From contig NW_020311998.1 of NCBI RefSeq assembly GCF_003144115.1, forward strand, positions 247,669 to 311,668: a stretch of 64,000 nt of DNA, in the 5' to 3' direction. The notes beneath the pieces are model-generated. The model made no database searches. It was given only the letters and a program-made list of their open reading frames with translations, and was not told the origin of the DNA. Of the stretch, positions 9,624 to 20,771 are shown one piece after another. The position numbers were made by a program, and so were the translations under genes. Origin of the DNA: Tilletiopsis washingtonensis (Eukaryota > Basidiomycota > Exobasidiomycetes > Entylomatales). Every line of letters starts with the position of its first letter. Positions within the stretch are counted from its first letter, which is position 1.

Positions 9624-11343
9624 TTACTCATCGTCATCGTCGACAAAGGCAAAGTCCAGCTCCTCCTCTTCGTCCACCTCTGTTTGTACTTCCCAGCCAT
9701 CCTCCGCCTCGACTCCCAGTTGCTCTTCCTCTCCCTCCTCGTCCTCGTCCTCTTCCTCTCCCTCCTCCAGCTCCTCCTCATCGTCGCTCTCTACTCGTCG
9801 CACTTGCGCAGGCCGCAGCACGCCGTCCGCCTCCTCGAGCACGACGTAGCCCTCGTCCTCGTCGTCTTCGTCATCGACGAACTCGATGCTCAGCAGGCCG
9901 CTGGCGAATGCCGTAAAGACGACGCCGACGATTGCCGTGCCGATCCACACGGCGCGACCCCAGAGAATGCGGCGCCGCTGTGCTCGCACGTGCGGCGGCT
10001 CGGCGGGTGCTGTGGGCTGCGTTGCTGCTGTGCGGCGAGAAGAGAAGCTGGAGGCTATCCGGTCGGGAAGTGACGCGCCGAATGCCCAGACGCTGCCAGC
10101 TGCGTGGCCGACCGTGTACGCCACACCGGGGCCAGCGGCGACGTCGTCTCCAGGCAGTGCAGGCCAGTCGACGGCCTCGAGCCCGCCGTCGGCTGCGACG
10201 CGGGTGGGCCAGAGCAGCGAGCGCAGGCGCGCCGTGTGTGCCTCGAGCGTGGGGAAGGAGCGCAGCAGCTGTGCGAGCGGAGAGGTCGCGAGGGCTTCGT
10301 ACGACGGCGGCAGCAGCAGTGGTGCGAGGAGTGAAAAGAGCTGGATGTCGAGCGGCGAGGGTCTGTGCAGAACGCGATGAGCAACTGAAGCACTCGTGAG
10401 GCCGCTGTGCGCTGCTCACCCAGACGCGCCGTCGAAGTACTCGTCCGAGCCTAGTGCCGTGGCGACCGTCTGCAAGACACTGCGTGCATGCTCGATGAAC
10501 TGTGTGAGGCGCTTGTCAGTAGCGATGCAGGCGATCAAATGCTTTGCTCGAGAGCACGAAGAGATCGCACGACTCGCTTTCCGGGGGCAGACATGCGCTC
10601 CCTGAGAAGTGCGCACAGAGCACCGCACGCTCGCCTCCGCCCACCGCCTGCTCCCCATGCCGCCATCTACGACGCATACTCACCTTTGCCTCTCCGAACT
10701 TCTCCTGCGTCTGACGCTTCTCCTGCTCGCTCAAGCCCTTGCGCAGGCGGATGCCAGCTCTCCGCGCCACCTCATCTCGCTCCTTTGCCTCCTGCTCCTT
10801 TGTCTCCTGCAGTGCCTCGCCGAGCCCGAGCTCGCGCATGCGGCGCGCCAGCTCCGGGCGCAGCGCCGCGCGCAGGCGGTGCGGCGCAGAGCGCGAACGC
10901 GGCCATGAGAGACCGGCGGCGTACGCAGAGAACGTGTGCGTGGCAAAGAGCGGCGTGAACCACTGCGCGTGCAGCAGTGCAGGTGCCAGCGAGCGCTCGA
11001 GCAGCGCCGCCAGTGCCGCGTGCGCCGGCTGGGGCGCCTGCAGCACCGGCGCGCGACTGCTGCTGCTGCTGCTGCCGCTGCTGCTGCCTGCGCCGTCGAG
11101 AGCGGCGAGTGCCAGCGCCTTGAACTCGGCGGGCGAGTGTGCCAGCGGCACGGCGCTGAGGTGCGCCTCGAGCAGCGGGGCGCGCGCGTGCAGCAGCGGC
11201 TGCAGGGTGCCGACGGCGAAGGGCAGCGCTGCGGCCCGCAGCAGCGAGGCGGCATACAGCGAGGCGGCGTCGAGCGTGGGCAGGCCCGCAGTGTCGGCGG
11301 AGCTGGGCGCCCAGACGATGAGCTGCGGCGGCGGCGAGGCCAT
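9624..11343 (-). CDS. SAM37: SAM37/metaxin-like outer mitochondrial membrane protein
   Basis: Three minus-strand exons: 10684-11343, 10420-10499 and 9624-10362; 492 aa with all phases closing. The N-terminus (MASPPPQLIVWAPSS...) resembles the Tom37/metaxin glutathione-S-transferase-like domain. The middle and last exons give the GST-C-like part, with FIEHARSVLQTVATALGSDE and GPSPLDIQLFSLLAPLLLPP. Near the C-terminus a basic patch precedes one membrane segment (GRAVWIGTAIVGVVFTAFAS). Sam37 belongs to the SAM complex that inserts beta-barrel proteins into the outer membrane. Oddities are an Ala-rich N-terminal domain with a poly-Ser run and a very acidic tail of about 80 residues after the membrane segment. 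The family call rests on the overall pattern, not on a strong motif. Confidence 0.7.
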
Positions 11344-12243
11344 GGCTGCTGCTGGGATGGAGGATGTGGAGAGGAAGGAGGCGGGAGAGCATCGTCGCCT
11401 GTGCATAGTGCGCAGCCAGACGCAGCGCAGCATCGAGACTCGGCGACGCGCGCAAAGCTCTTCCCCTCCACCATGCGCGCCCCTCTCACCGGCGCAGAAG
11501 CAGGGCTTGCGGCGTCTACGCAGCTCATACTGATGCACTGAATACGACAGAATATGCACTGAGACTTGAGAAACAGGTCCGAAGAGCCAGAATGCAGTGT
11601 CTGTGCGGAGGCGCAACACTTGCGAGAGGACAGCTCGGGCTTTGCTCGCCAGCACTGGGCTCGCCTCTCACCGACTCGATGGCTTGCTTAGCGGACTGCC
11701 ATCTCAAAGCGGGGAGCTCTGCTCTTCACCGATACTGGCAGAAAGCAGACGGTGTAATGGTGGCGGTAGTTAGCTTCTCGGACCCTCGTGCTGGAGACGC
11801 AGCTGCAGGACTGCCAGACGAGACGCAGTGCCGAACATGAGCTGCCGCAGAGCCCAATCAGAATCTGCGCTTGCCGGCCTCTCGGACCGCTTGCAGCCGG
11901 CGCAGCGCGGCAGCCTCAGCAGCCTTGATCAGCGTCAGGCTCTGTTGCCCTGCGCTGGCATGCTGCGCTGCTCGCTGTTGCGGCCAGGGCGTGAGTGCGC
12001 GATGCCAGAGGTGCAGCTTGGCGCACGTCGGGCTTGGCTCGCCGGCGCGCAAGCCACGCGGCGAGCTCGCGTCGGTGGCCGGCCGCGGCGTGCTGGCCGT
12101 GAGCTCCGTGCGGTGCGGGGCCCCAGCGAGCGCGGGGCGGCGTGGTTGCTCTGCCTCCGCTCGCCCGCCAGGCGGTGTGCTTCCTCCGGCCGCCGGCGCT
12201 GCTCCTTCTCTCACAACCTCATCCACCGCTTTCCTGACAAGCC
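11344..12243. promoter_or_regulatory. Divergent intergenic region between SAM37-like and AACS genes
   Basis: 900 bp with no supportable gene; it must hold both promoters. A short open frame from 11592 and others here lack domain signal and conserved splice sites. No tRNA or repeat was recognised. Confidence 0.5.
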
Positions 12244-14891
12244 ATGTCCGCCGCCACGCAGGCCGAAGCCGCCGCCGCCGAAAAGGTGCAGGGCAAGCTC
12301 GTGTGGGAGCCCAAGGACCCCAGCAGCACGCGCATCGACGCCTTCCGCCGCAACGTCGCCGAGCGCCGCGGACTGCAGCTCGACGACTACCACGCCTTCT
12401 GGCGCTGGAGCGTCGAACACCCGGCCGACTTCTGGGCCGATGTGTGGGACGAGACGGGTGTCATCGCTAGCAAGCGCTACGAGCAGGTGAGTTGCGGCCG
12501 AAGTGGAGGGCGCGCGCCTCTCTTCATGCGATGGGAGCAGATGAGCTGTGTGCTGGATCTGTCTGTGCACAAAGAGCAACCGCTGCTGCGCTCCACTCGC
12601 TGCCCTCTGTTTGCTTCTCTCTCCTCGTTGCGCGCGTCTCCTCCACCTGCAATGCTCTGGCTAACACCGCCCGCAGGTCCTGCCCGAGAGCGCCGCCATG
12701 TACCCGCCGCCGCGCTGGTTCGAGGGTGCGCGCCTCAACTTTGCCGAGAACATGCTGCGGCACCGCGGCTCGACGCCGGCCGTGTACGAGGCGACGGAGC
12801 CGGAGGGAGATGGCGGCGTCCTGCACCTCGCCTCCTACACGCACGACGAGCTGCGGCAGGCGGTCGCCAACGCAGCACGAGCCATGCGGCGGCGCGGCCT
12901 CAAGACGGGCGATCGCGTGGCGCTGTATGCGCCCAACTGCGCCGCCACGCTCATCGCCTTCCTCGCCGCCGCGAGCATCGGCGCTGTCTGGCTCTCCTGT
13001 GCGCCCGACTTTGGCGCCGCAGGCGTGCTGGAGCGTCTGCGCGCGCTGCAGCCGCGCTTCCTCTTCACGTGCGACGGCGTGCGCTACAATGGCCGCAAGC
13101 ATCCACACGCTGCGAAAGTCAAGGAGGTGCTGGATGGCCTCAAGGTCGAGGGCCAGCCGCTCGAGCTGCTCGTCGAGATCGAGTACATCGGCGGCCAGAC
13201 GCCCATCGAGGGCGCCATGCGCTGGGCCGACTTCCTGGAAGAGGGCGCTGGCGACGATCACATTGAGTATTCTCAGCTTGACTTTAATCATCCCCTGTGG
13301 GTGCTGTTCAGTAGTGGCACAACGGGTGAGCTTGGAATGCGCATGCGCTGCTTTGATCGCTGTTGACCTTGCATTCGCGTAGGCAAGCCAAAGGCGATCA
13401 CGCACCGCGCTGGCGGCATGCTGCTGCAGCTCAGCAAGGAGCACCTCATCCACGGCGGCCTCTCGAAGGACGACGTCTTCTTCCAGTTCACCACGCGTGC
13501 GTCGCGCACACTTGCACCTCTCAGCCGCAGCCGCTGACGCCCGCCGCAGCCGCGTGGATGATGCACAATTTCCTCATCGCCACACTCGTCGCCGGCTGCG
13601 CCATTGTGCTGTACGACGGCGCGCCGCTCAAGCCCGCCAATGTGCTGTGGGAGCTGGCGGATCGCTACGGCATCACCGTGTTTGGCACGAGTGCTGGCTA
13701 TCTCTCGGCGCTGCAGCGCTCCGGCTACCGGCCAAAGGACGAGTTTCCGAACCTCAAGGTCCGCCAGGTCAGTTGAGCCGCGCGTCGGCAGTGCGATCTC
13801 GCTGAGCAGAGGCATGCGATCCGCAGATCCTCTCCACTGGCTCGCCGCTGCGCGCAGATCTCTACCCCTGGATCATCGATGCTATTGGGCCTGTGCTCAT
13901 CGGCTCGATCACGGGCGGCACGGACATCGCCAGTCTCTTTGCCGGACACAACGAGGCGCTGTGAGTCTTCTGGTCGGGCTACGCGCACATGCGGCTGATG
14001 CGCTCTACTCGCAGGCCGGTGCGCGCAGGCGAGATCCAGGCGCGCAACCTCGGCATGAACGTGGATGTCTTCGACGAGGAAGGAAAGCCCGTCGCGGCCG
14101 GTGCTGGCGAGGGTGATCTGGTGTGCAAGGTGCGTGCGCTGCCTGTCTGCCCGTACGCTCAACCGCTGACGCTCTCTGCAGACGCCCTTCCCGGCGCAGC
14201 CGCTCGGCTTCTGGGGCCAGCCGGAGAGCCGGCATTTCGAGACGTGAGCCCGCCCTGTGCCAGCGTGTGTGCCACGTGCTGACGACGCCGCTGCAGATAC
14301 TACTCGCAGTTCCCAGGCGTCTGGTACCACGGCGACTACGTCTCGCTGACGCCGAGCCTCGGCCTGGAGATGCGAGGGCGCAGCGACGCCATCTTGAACC
14401 CGGTCAGTGCGGATCCGAGCGGAAGGCGCCCTGCCTCGTCCTGACATTGCGACTGCGAGCAGGGCGGCATCCGCTTCGGCTCGTCGGAGATCTACGAGAC
14501 GCTCGAGGCGCACAAGACGTCTGCGCACCTCTGCGACATCGACGCTGCCGTCGTGTGTGCGCTCAAGACGCGTGGCGGCGACGACGAGGTCGTCGTGCTG
14601 CTCGTGACGCTGCGGCTCGACTCGGCCTCTGCCTCGCCCGAGGGCTTCAAGGCGCTCGAGACGGCCGTCAAGAGCGCCGTGCGCAGCGCACGCAGCGCTC
14701 GCCATGTGCCGGCCTTCATCCGACAGGTGCAGGGCGTGCCGCTGACGCTCAACAGCAAGCTCTCCGAGATTCCCGTCAAGAAGCTCCTCAACGGCGCCGA
14801 GCTCAGCGCCATCAACCGCTCGACGCTGCAGAACCCAGACTGCCTCGAGGAGTACGTGCAGCTCGGCAAGGAGCTGCGCGACGCGATGTAG
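12244..14891 (+). CDS. AACS: Acetoacetyl-CoA synthetase
   Basis: Nine exons: 12244-12486, 12677-13325, 13383-13496, 13550-13767, 13827-13960, 14015-14129, 14182-14243, 14297-14402 and 14463-14891; 689 aa, near the 670 or so usual for the family. It has the N-terminal acyl-CoA synthetase cap (GKLVWEPKDPSSTRIDAFRR), the AMP-forming signature LFSSGTTGKPKAITH split by an intron, WMMHNFLIATLVAG, SITGGTDIASLF and WYHGDY. Most introns are 48-66 nt. The enzyme activates acetoacetate to acetoacetyl-CoA in the cytosol, feeding ketone carbon into sterol and lipid synthesis. WMMHN, where many family members have WMMWN, is a small difference. It converges with the membrane-protein gene after 141 bp. Confidence 0.93.
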
Positions 14892-15032
14892 AGAGAGAAA
14901 TGCGGATCACACATCTCATGGACTGGCCCGGTATGGTACACTGCGAGGCATGCAAAGACAGGAAGAACGAGGCCAGCGAGACGGAGCAGAGGAGGAGAAG
15001 CAAGGACAGAGAGAGGCGGAAGCGGAGCAGGC

Positions 15033-17564
15033 CTAGTCGTACGTGGAGCGATCTGTCCGCCGTGCCGAGGCCAGTGGGCCGCGAAACGACCAGCTCGAGA
15101 GGCTCTGCTGCATCGACTGCGGCGGCGGCGATGCTGGCATGCCGCTGCCGTCGTTTGCCAGTCGCTGGGGCAGAGGCGCTGATCGCGGGCCGAGCTCGTC
15201 GACCCAGTCATCCTCTGCCTGATCCTCGTCGCTGTGCACACGCGGCGCCTCGCCAGCAGCACCTGCGCTAGGCCGTCGGCGCGCACTGCGCATACTCGTC
15301 GTGCCCGGATGACGACGCGTGAGAGAGGAGCTCTCGCCGCTCGTAGTGTCGCCGCCTGTCTCGACGGCCGTGGTGTCGCCAGGCATCTCGCCGAGCGGCT
15401 GCAGCGGCGCCGGCGCAGCTGCTCCATGGCCGCCGCCTTGTCCGCTGCCGCCCACACCAGCGCCGCTCGTGCGGCGTGAGCCGCCTTGCGCCTGCTCGGA
15501 GCTGGGCCGACCGCGCTCGTTGAACATCATCGTGCGCAGACCAGGGCCTTGCGGTCGCCCGGCATTGAGCACCTGGTCGCGCAGCGCCGTCTGCTCTGTG
15601 GCGGCGCGGCGAGCTGCCGCAGCGTGCGCGAGACGCAGACGCTTCATGCGTCGTCGGATGAAGTTGGGCTGGTGCGAGGCCATGTAGTCAAAGGCGCTGC
15701 CGAGCCAGCCAGGGCCAGACGTGGCGGTCGGGTGCGTGTCGCTGGAGCTGGCGGCTGTCGTGCGTGCATCTTCGGCGTTCGCCAGTGCTGCACCTGCCGA
15801 TCCGGACGCAGCACCACTGCCGACGACCGAGACGCTCTGCAGTTCCACCTCGCCAGCCGCAGCAGCACTGCCGCTAGCAGCTGCGGCTGACGCAGTGACG
15901 GCATCGTCGCTGCCAGGCGACTGTGCGTCGATGCCGATGCCCTGCAGCTCGATGCCTTCGCTTTCGCCTGCACCGCGAGTGCCTCGGCGCAGGCGACGAT
16001 GAATGGAAGACGAGGCATCCTTCGTCTCGCCCGCCAGCCGGTTGCGCAGACGCTTGATGCCGCCGAGCATGTCTTCTGCGTCGACGCTGGCGGCAGCTGC
16101 CTCGGCCTTGCGTCGCTGACGGTCAGCGCGCTCACGCTTGCGCTTGAGCCTCTCCTCGCGCTTGCGCTGCCGCTCCTGCCGCTCGGCACGATCCTCGACT
16201 TCTCCGATGCCCTGCGATGTGGAGAGCATGAGCTACCGCAGCATGTCGTGCAAGTCATTGCGCCACTCACCATGCCGCTGCCGACCCACCACCAGAAGCC
16301 GAGCCACGACTGCCAGATGGTGAGCGTCCAGCACATGTCGGGCAGCCACCAGACGCGGTCGAAGGCGATCTCGACGAATGAGATGGCCGTGTTGATGATG
16401 GCGAGGCCGACGCTGCCGGCGCCAAAGGCGGCAGTGCCGCCGTCGGTGCGCCAAGCGCGGCGTCTGTTGACGAGCAGGCCCCAGATGAGCAGCGCCGACG
16501 TGTAGAGCAGCGTAAGGGCCGAATTGCAGATGTTGCGCACGGCATCGCCAAGGTCGGACGTCTTGACGTCGTCGGCCGCCGACAGGGCAGTGAATTCCAT
16601 CCCCGAGGCTGCCAGCGCGAGCGGACCGAGCATCCAGAGGATGAGGCGCGCCTCCAGCGCTGACGGGAAGAGCAGCGTGAGGAACTGAATGTGCGTCAAC
16701 TGGCGGAGCGAGGCGTCAGCGAGTGACACAGCGAGGGTGACGGTCGGCAGAACGCACGTGTGCGAGCGCCGTCGTGCAGGCACGCATGAGCAGGAAGAAG
16801 GCCTCCTGCACTGTCGTCCAGCTGCCGTCCTGCGGCGGGATCTGCACGCCGATGTAGGCGAACATGTAGGGCCACTGGTTGCTCTGCTGGCGCAGCTTGG
16901 CGAGGACGATGTGCATCTGCACGCTGAGGCTGATGAGCAGCATCGCCGTGCTGATGGCCTGCAGGATGTAGTTGCGCGACGAGAGCGGAAAGTGGTACTG
17001 CGCCGTGAAGAGCAGGTGCACGCTCAGCACGACGACGAGCGCCAGGTTGATGCCGTTGACGACGATCTGCGACGGCATGCTGAAGGCGAAGTCGGGCATG
17101 ATGGCCAGCAGCGGGTCGTGCGCCACTGAGCTGAGCGTCGCCGACGGCTGTGTGTCGATGCGCGAGACGCCGCTGTCGCAAGGTTGAGTGAGCGCTCTGC
17201 GGCGGCACTGCTTGCGCTCCACTCACGTCGGCAGCTGACTCTCGCTGACCTCGTCGGCGGTCTGCTGGCGGCGCAGCACATCCGGCGTGGGCGCTGCGGC
17301 TGCATCGCGCTCGAGCAGCAAGCTGGCAAGCTGGCGCTGCAGGCCGGCAATGTGCTCCTCCTTGGACGACGGCGAGCGGCGCTCGGCGAGCCGCTGCTCG
17401 GGCGGTGTCGGCGGCGGCTGCGTCTGCTGCGGCTGCGGCACCGCAGCGTGGGCGTCGTGCTGCGGCAGTGCAGAGCGGACAGCCGGCACGAGGGCCAGCA
17501 GTGCGAGCAGCAGCAGCACGGGCAGCAGCCGCACGAGGCGCGACGGGCACAGCGGCGCGCGCAT
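15033..17564 (-). CDS. Seven-helix membrane protein with long charged cytosolic tail
   Basis: Four minus-strand exons, 17227-17564, 16758-17172, 16271-16699 and 15033-16211; 786 aa with closing phases. It opens with a signal-like hydrophobic stretch (LVRLLPVLLLLALLALVPAV), then a Pro/Gln linker, then about seven membrane segments through VNGINLALVVVLSVHLLF, LLISLSVQMHIVL, LILWMLGPLALAA and SVGLAIINTAISFVEIA to WQSWLGFWWWVGSGM. The last exon is a cytosolic tail of about 390 residues that starts with a strongly charged Arg/Glu coiled coil (EDRAERQERQRKREERLKRK). I cannot assign a family. The layout recalls PalH/Rim21 and the basidiomycete pH sensor Rra1, which also pair seven helices with a charged tail, but this is topology only. 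The membrane topology is inferred by eye. Confidence 0.7.
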
Positions 17565-18340
17565 GCCGGGCAAGCGGGAGCGCCTGCTGGGCGCAGCAGC
17601 CGCGAGGAGAGCGCCAGAGAGGCGGCGATATGCGATGCTGGCGGAGAGCAGCGTGCGCTGTGCAGCGCGGCGCGCAGCAGCGGAGAGAGAAGGCGCGAGT
17701 GCGGACGAGCAGGACGGGACGATGGCGGTGGGATGCCAAGCAGCGGCGCGCTGCGGGGACCGGCTCCACGAGACGGGCGTGGGAGCAGCGGCGGCCAGCG
17801 CGGCGGCGCCAGAGCAGCGCCGCTTGCAGTTGATTGAATCGCGCGCATCGCGGACTAGACTCGCGCCTCCTGCCTCTCTTCTACGTCCTCTCCCTCTCTC
17901 TCTCGCGCCCGTCTCGCCCTCCTTCCGACATCGACCCGTCCGACTCTCGACTTGTCCCACCCTTACTCCGACGCTCGGCTCGCTCGACTCTCGGCGTCTC
18001 TAGAGCTACAAGCTCTGCTCTCGGCTCTTTGCGGTCTGCTCTCGCCTCGACGGCTCTCGCACCTCGCGCACCTCGGCGCCTTCGTCTCTCACACCTCGCG
18101 CACCTCGGCGCCTTCGTCTCTCACACCTCGCGCACCTCGACGCCTTCGTCTCTCACACCTCGCGCACCTCGACGCCTCTCGCGGCTCGCGCACCTCGGCG
18201 CCTCTCGCGGCTCGCGCACCTCGGCGCCTCTCAGCTGTGCACCGGCGTGCTACAGCTGCGACTCGGCGCTCTTCAGCGCAGCCCTGTCGCGGCGCGCCCG
18301 TGCGGCGCCCTCGCTGAGCTCGTGCTAGAGGGCAAGCTGC
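17565..18340. promoter_or_regulatory. Divergent intergenic region with minisatellite
   Basis: 776 bp between the divergent membrane-protein and zinc-finger genes. The proximal half is pyrimidine-rich on the plus strand (about 17870-17960). The distal half carries the tandem array at about 18050-18235. No gene supported. Confidence 0.5.
18050..18235 (+). repeat. Minisatellite, about 32-nt unit in several diverged copies
   Basis: Repeated units of the type cacctcgcgcacctcggcg + ccttcgtctct. Later copies replace ccttcgtctctca with cctctcgcgg, making the spacing shorter (about 26 nt). The array lies 100-290 nt upstream of the zinc-finger start, so it probably falls in the promoter or 5' UTR. Copy number is likely variable between strains. 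Confidence 0.8.
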
Positions 18341-19815
18341 ATGCCGCCCGACGTCGCACGCGGCATGCCGGCTCTGACGCTCGCCGGCGGCGGCGCAGCG
18401 GCCGACGGCGGTCCTTCGTACGAGACCGACGGCCTCGAGATCGTCGGATTCGTTCCGGCGCAGTCGCAGTCGCAGTCGCAGTCGCAGTCGCAGCAGCAGC
18501 GTCAGCAGCAGCAGGCGCAGCAGCAGGACCAGCAGCAGCAGCGTCAGCAGCAGCAGCAGGCGCAGCAGCAGCACCAAGTCGTGCGCGCATCCTCGACGGC
18601 ATCCTCATCGTCGTCGGCGGCCCGCGCTCGCGAGACGCTCTTCGCAGTCATCCCGCCGCCCAAGCCGGCGGCGTCGTCGACATCAGCGCGCCTCGCTTCC
18701 GCTGGGCCATCCATCAAGCGCTTCGCGCCGCTCGAGGAGACGCACAGCGACGTCGATGCCGACATCGACAGCGACACCGACGCCTTCATGGCACCGCCGC
18801 CGCCGCCTTCATCGTCTCGTCGCGCTGCCGACCTCGACGCTGCCTTCCTGCCTCGCCGCCAGCGACGTGAGGACTTCGAGGAGCCGCTGCCGCTGCCGTC
18901 GCTGCAGCCCCGGACAGTCTTCGGCGACGAAGCGCAGCGCTGGGGCTCGCCATGGCGCGCGGCGCGCGAGAAGCTCGTCTGCGGCTGGCTGCTCGATGCT
19001 GCAACTGCTGCGCACGCGCCGGACAGGCAGAAGCGCTGCGAGGAGGAGATGCACAACGCTGAGTCGCTCGTGCGTCACATCTGCGCGCAGCATCGCGAGC
19101 CTGGCCGCAAGCCGCGCTGCCGTGTCGGCACATGCAACAAGAGCGCCGTTGCCGACGAGTTCGAGGCGCACGTCGCAGGCCACTTCGCTCAGCACGCTTT
19201 CTCGTGCCCGTGGCGCGAGTGCCGTGCGGCTGCGGACTTCAAGACGCTGCACAAGCTCGAGGATCACATCCGCACATATCATCTGCGCAGCGGCGCCGCT
19301 GAGGTCGACGAGCGCGACCTGCGCGTGCTTCTCTTCCCGCGCCCGCTGCGCCGCCCTCAAGCCGCCGAAGAAGACGTCGACGCGCTCATCGGACGCCTCG
19401 GCAGCGTGCGCGTAGCGTGCGACTCGGCCGTCGTCCAGCTCGCACCGCCTAGCGCGCGTCCAGAGCGACGAGGAGAGCGAGTCAGGGACACGCTGCTGCG
19501 GCTGCCGCGCGCCGCCGCATCTCTCGCAGAGCCGGTCGCCGTCGCCGATGACGAGGAGGAGGCAGTCATGCCGGGCGCGCCGTGGCGTCGCCTGATCTCC
19601 GAGTTAGTGAAGCTGCAGCCTGCTGCACAGCCGCTCTCGTTGACGCCCGACGCCGCTAGGCACCTCGAGTATGTCGGCCCGCTGCTGCGCGTGCCTGCAG
19701 CTCGTCGTGTGCTCGAGTCGATGCGCAGCCGGCAGTTGGACTGCGTCGACCTCGATCTCGGCAAGGAGAGCCTCGACATGACGACGGCGGAGCTCGACCG
19801 TCAGCAGCGGCAGGC

Positions 19816-19857
<42 letters not shown>

Positions 19858-20668
19858 GCAGCAGCAGCAGCGCCGAGAGCGACAGGCGTCGCAGGCGCAG
19901 CGCATCAGCGAGGATCAGCCGCCGCCGCTTCTGCCGCCGTCGCAGCCGCAGGCGCAGGCGCAGGCGCAGCGCATCATCGAGCAGCCGCAGGCGCAGCGCA
20001 TCATCGAGCAGGCACAGGCGCAGCGCATCATCGAGCAGGCACAGGCGCAGCCGCAGCCGCAGCGCTCCCTCGAGCAGCCGCAGCGCTTTCTCGAACAGCC
20101 GCAGGCGGCGCCGCCGCCGCCGCAGCAGCAACAGCAAGTCGACTTCGACGGCGACATTGGGCTTCAGCACGACGGCGACGACTACGAGCTGCACGACATC
20201 GACATGCAGCAGCAACAGCAGCAGCAGCAGCGGCAGCAGCCGCCGCCTCGCCTCAGCCCTCCGCACTTCACCTCAAGCAGCGACTCGGAGCACGCGTCCG
20301 TCGGAGCCTCGAGCCACTCGCCGCTCAAACGAGCTCCGCCTGCGTCGTCTTCGTCTGACGACGACTTCACCATCGTGCTAGAGAAGTTCAAGCGACCGGC
20401 AAAGAGACGCGCTCCCTCCGCGTCAGGCACGGCGGAGGCGCCGGTCGTGCTGACGGACTCGTCGTCGGCGGCGGAAGACGGCGCGGCTGCTGCCGGCAGC
20501 AGTCCAGGCGCACGTGCTGGCGCTAGTAGCAGCACTGCAGGCGCTGCTGCTAGCAGCAGCAATGCTCGCGACGTGCATGCGTCGCAGAAACGCAAGGGAG
20601 AGGCGCGCAAGTATCGCCCCAATCCCTCCGAGTACAAGCTTCACGAAGAAGATGATGCCTCTACGTAA
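18341..20668 (+). CDS. Gln-rich protein with C2H2-type zinc-finger pair
   Basis: Single exon, 775 aa. Near residues 257-310 are two Cys/His clusters, CRVGTCN...HVAGH and CPWREC...HIRTYH, consistent with tandem C2H2-like fingers. Long low-complexity blocks flank them: QSQSQS then Gln-rich runs near residues 43-85; a run of about 16 Gln (about 19815-19860); repeated QAQRIIEQ units (about 19945-20050); and Ser/Asp-rich acidic stretches. The C-terminus has basic NLS-like KRPAKRRAP. It may be a nuclear regulator, with Gln-rich parts acting in activation, but I cannot name a family or targets. CAG-rich coding repeats make length polymorphism likely. It converges with the MZM1-bL31m gene after about 100 bp. 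Confidence 0.75.
19815..19875 (+). repeat. Coding CAG microsatellite (poly-Gln)
   Basis: Almost pure CAG run inside the zinc-finger gene, followed by mixed CAG/CGG codons. A second CAG/CAGTCG-rich stretch lies at about 18463-18575. Both encode Gln or Gln-Ser tracts. Confidence 0.85.
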
Positions 20669-20771
20669 CGACGTCGCTTCCGCTTCCGCTTCCGCTGCTT
20701 CCATCTCATCTATGTACCCCTGCGCTCTCGCAATGTCACCTTCTCCATCATGCACGGCGCTCGCATTGCTC

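Noticed and set aside
14123-15271. 382-codon plus-strand frame overlapping AACS
   Set aside because: Shadow of AACS exons 7-9 and introns in another frame.
18050-18235. CRISPR-like array
   Set aside because: Units are contiguous and diverged with no unique spacers, in a eukaryotic promoter: a minisatellite.
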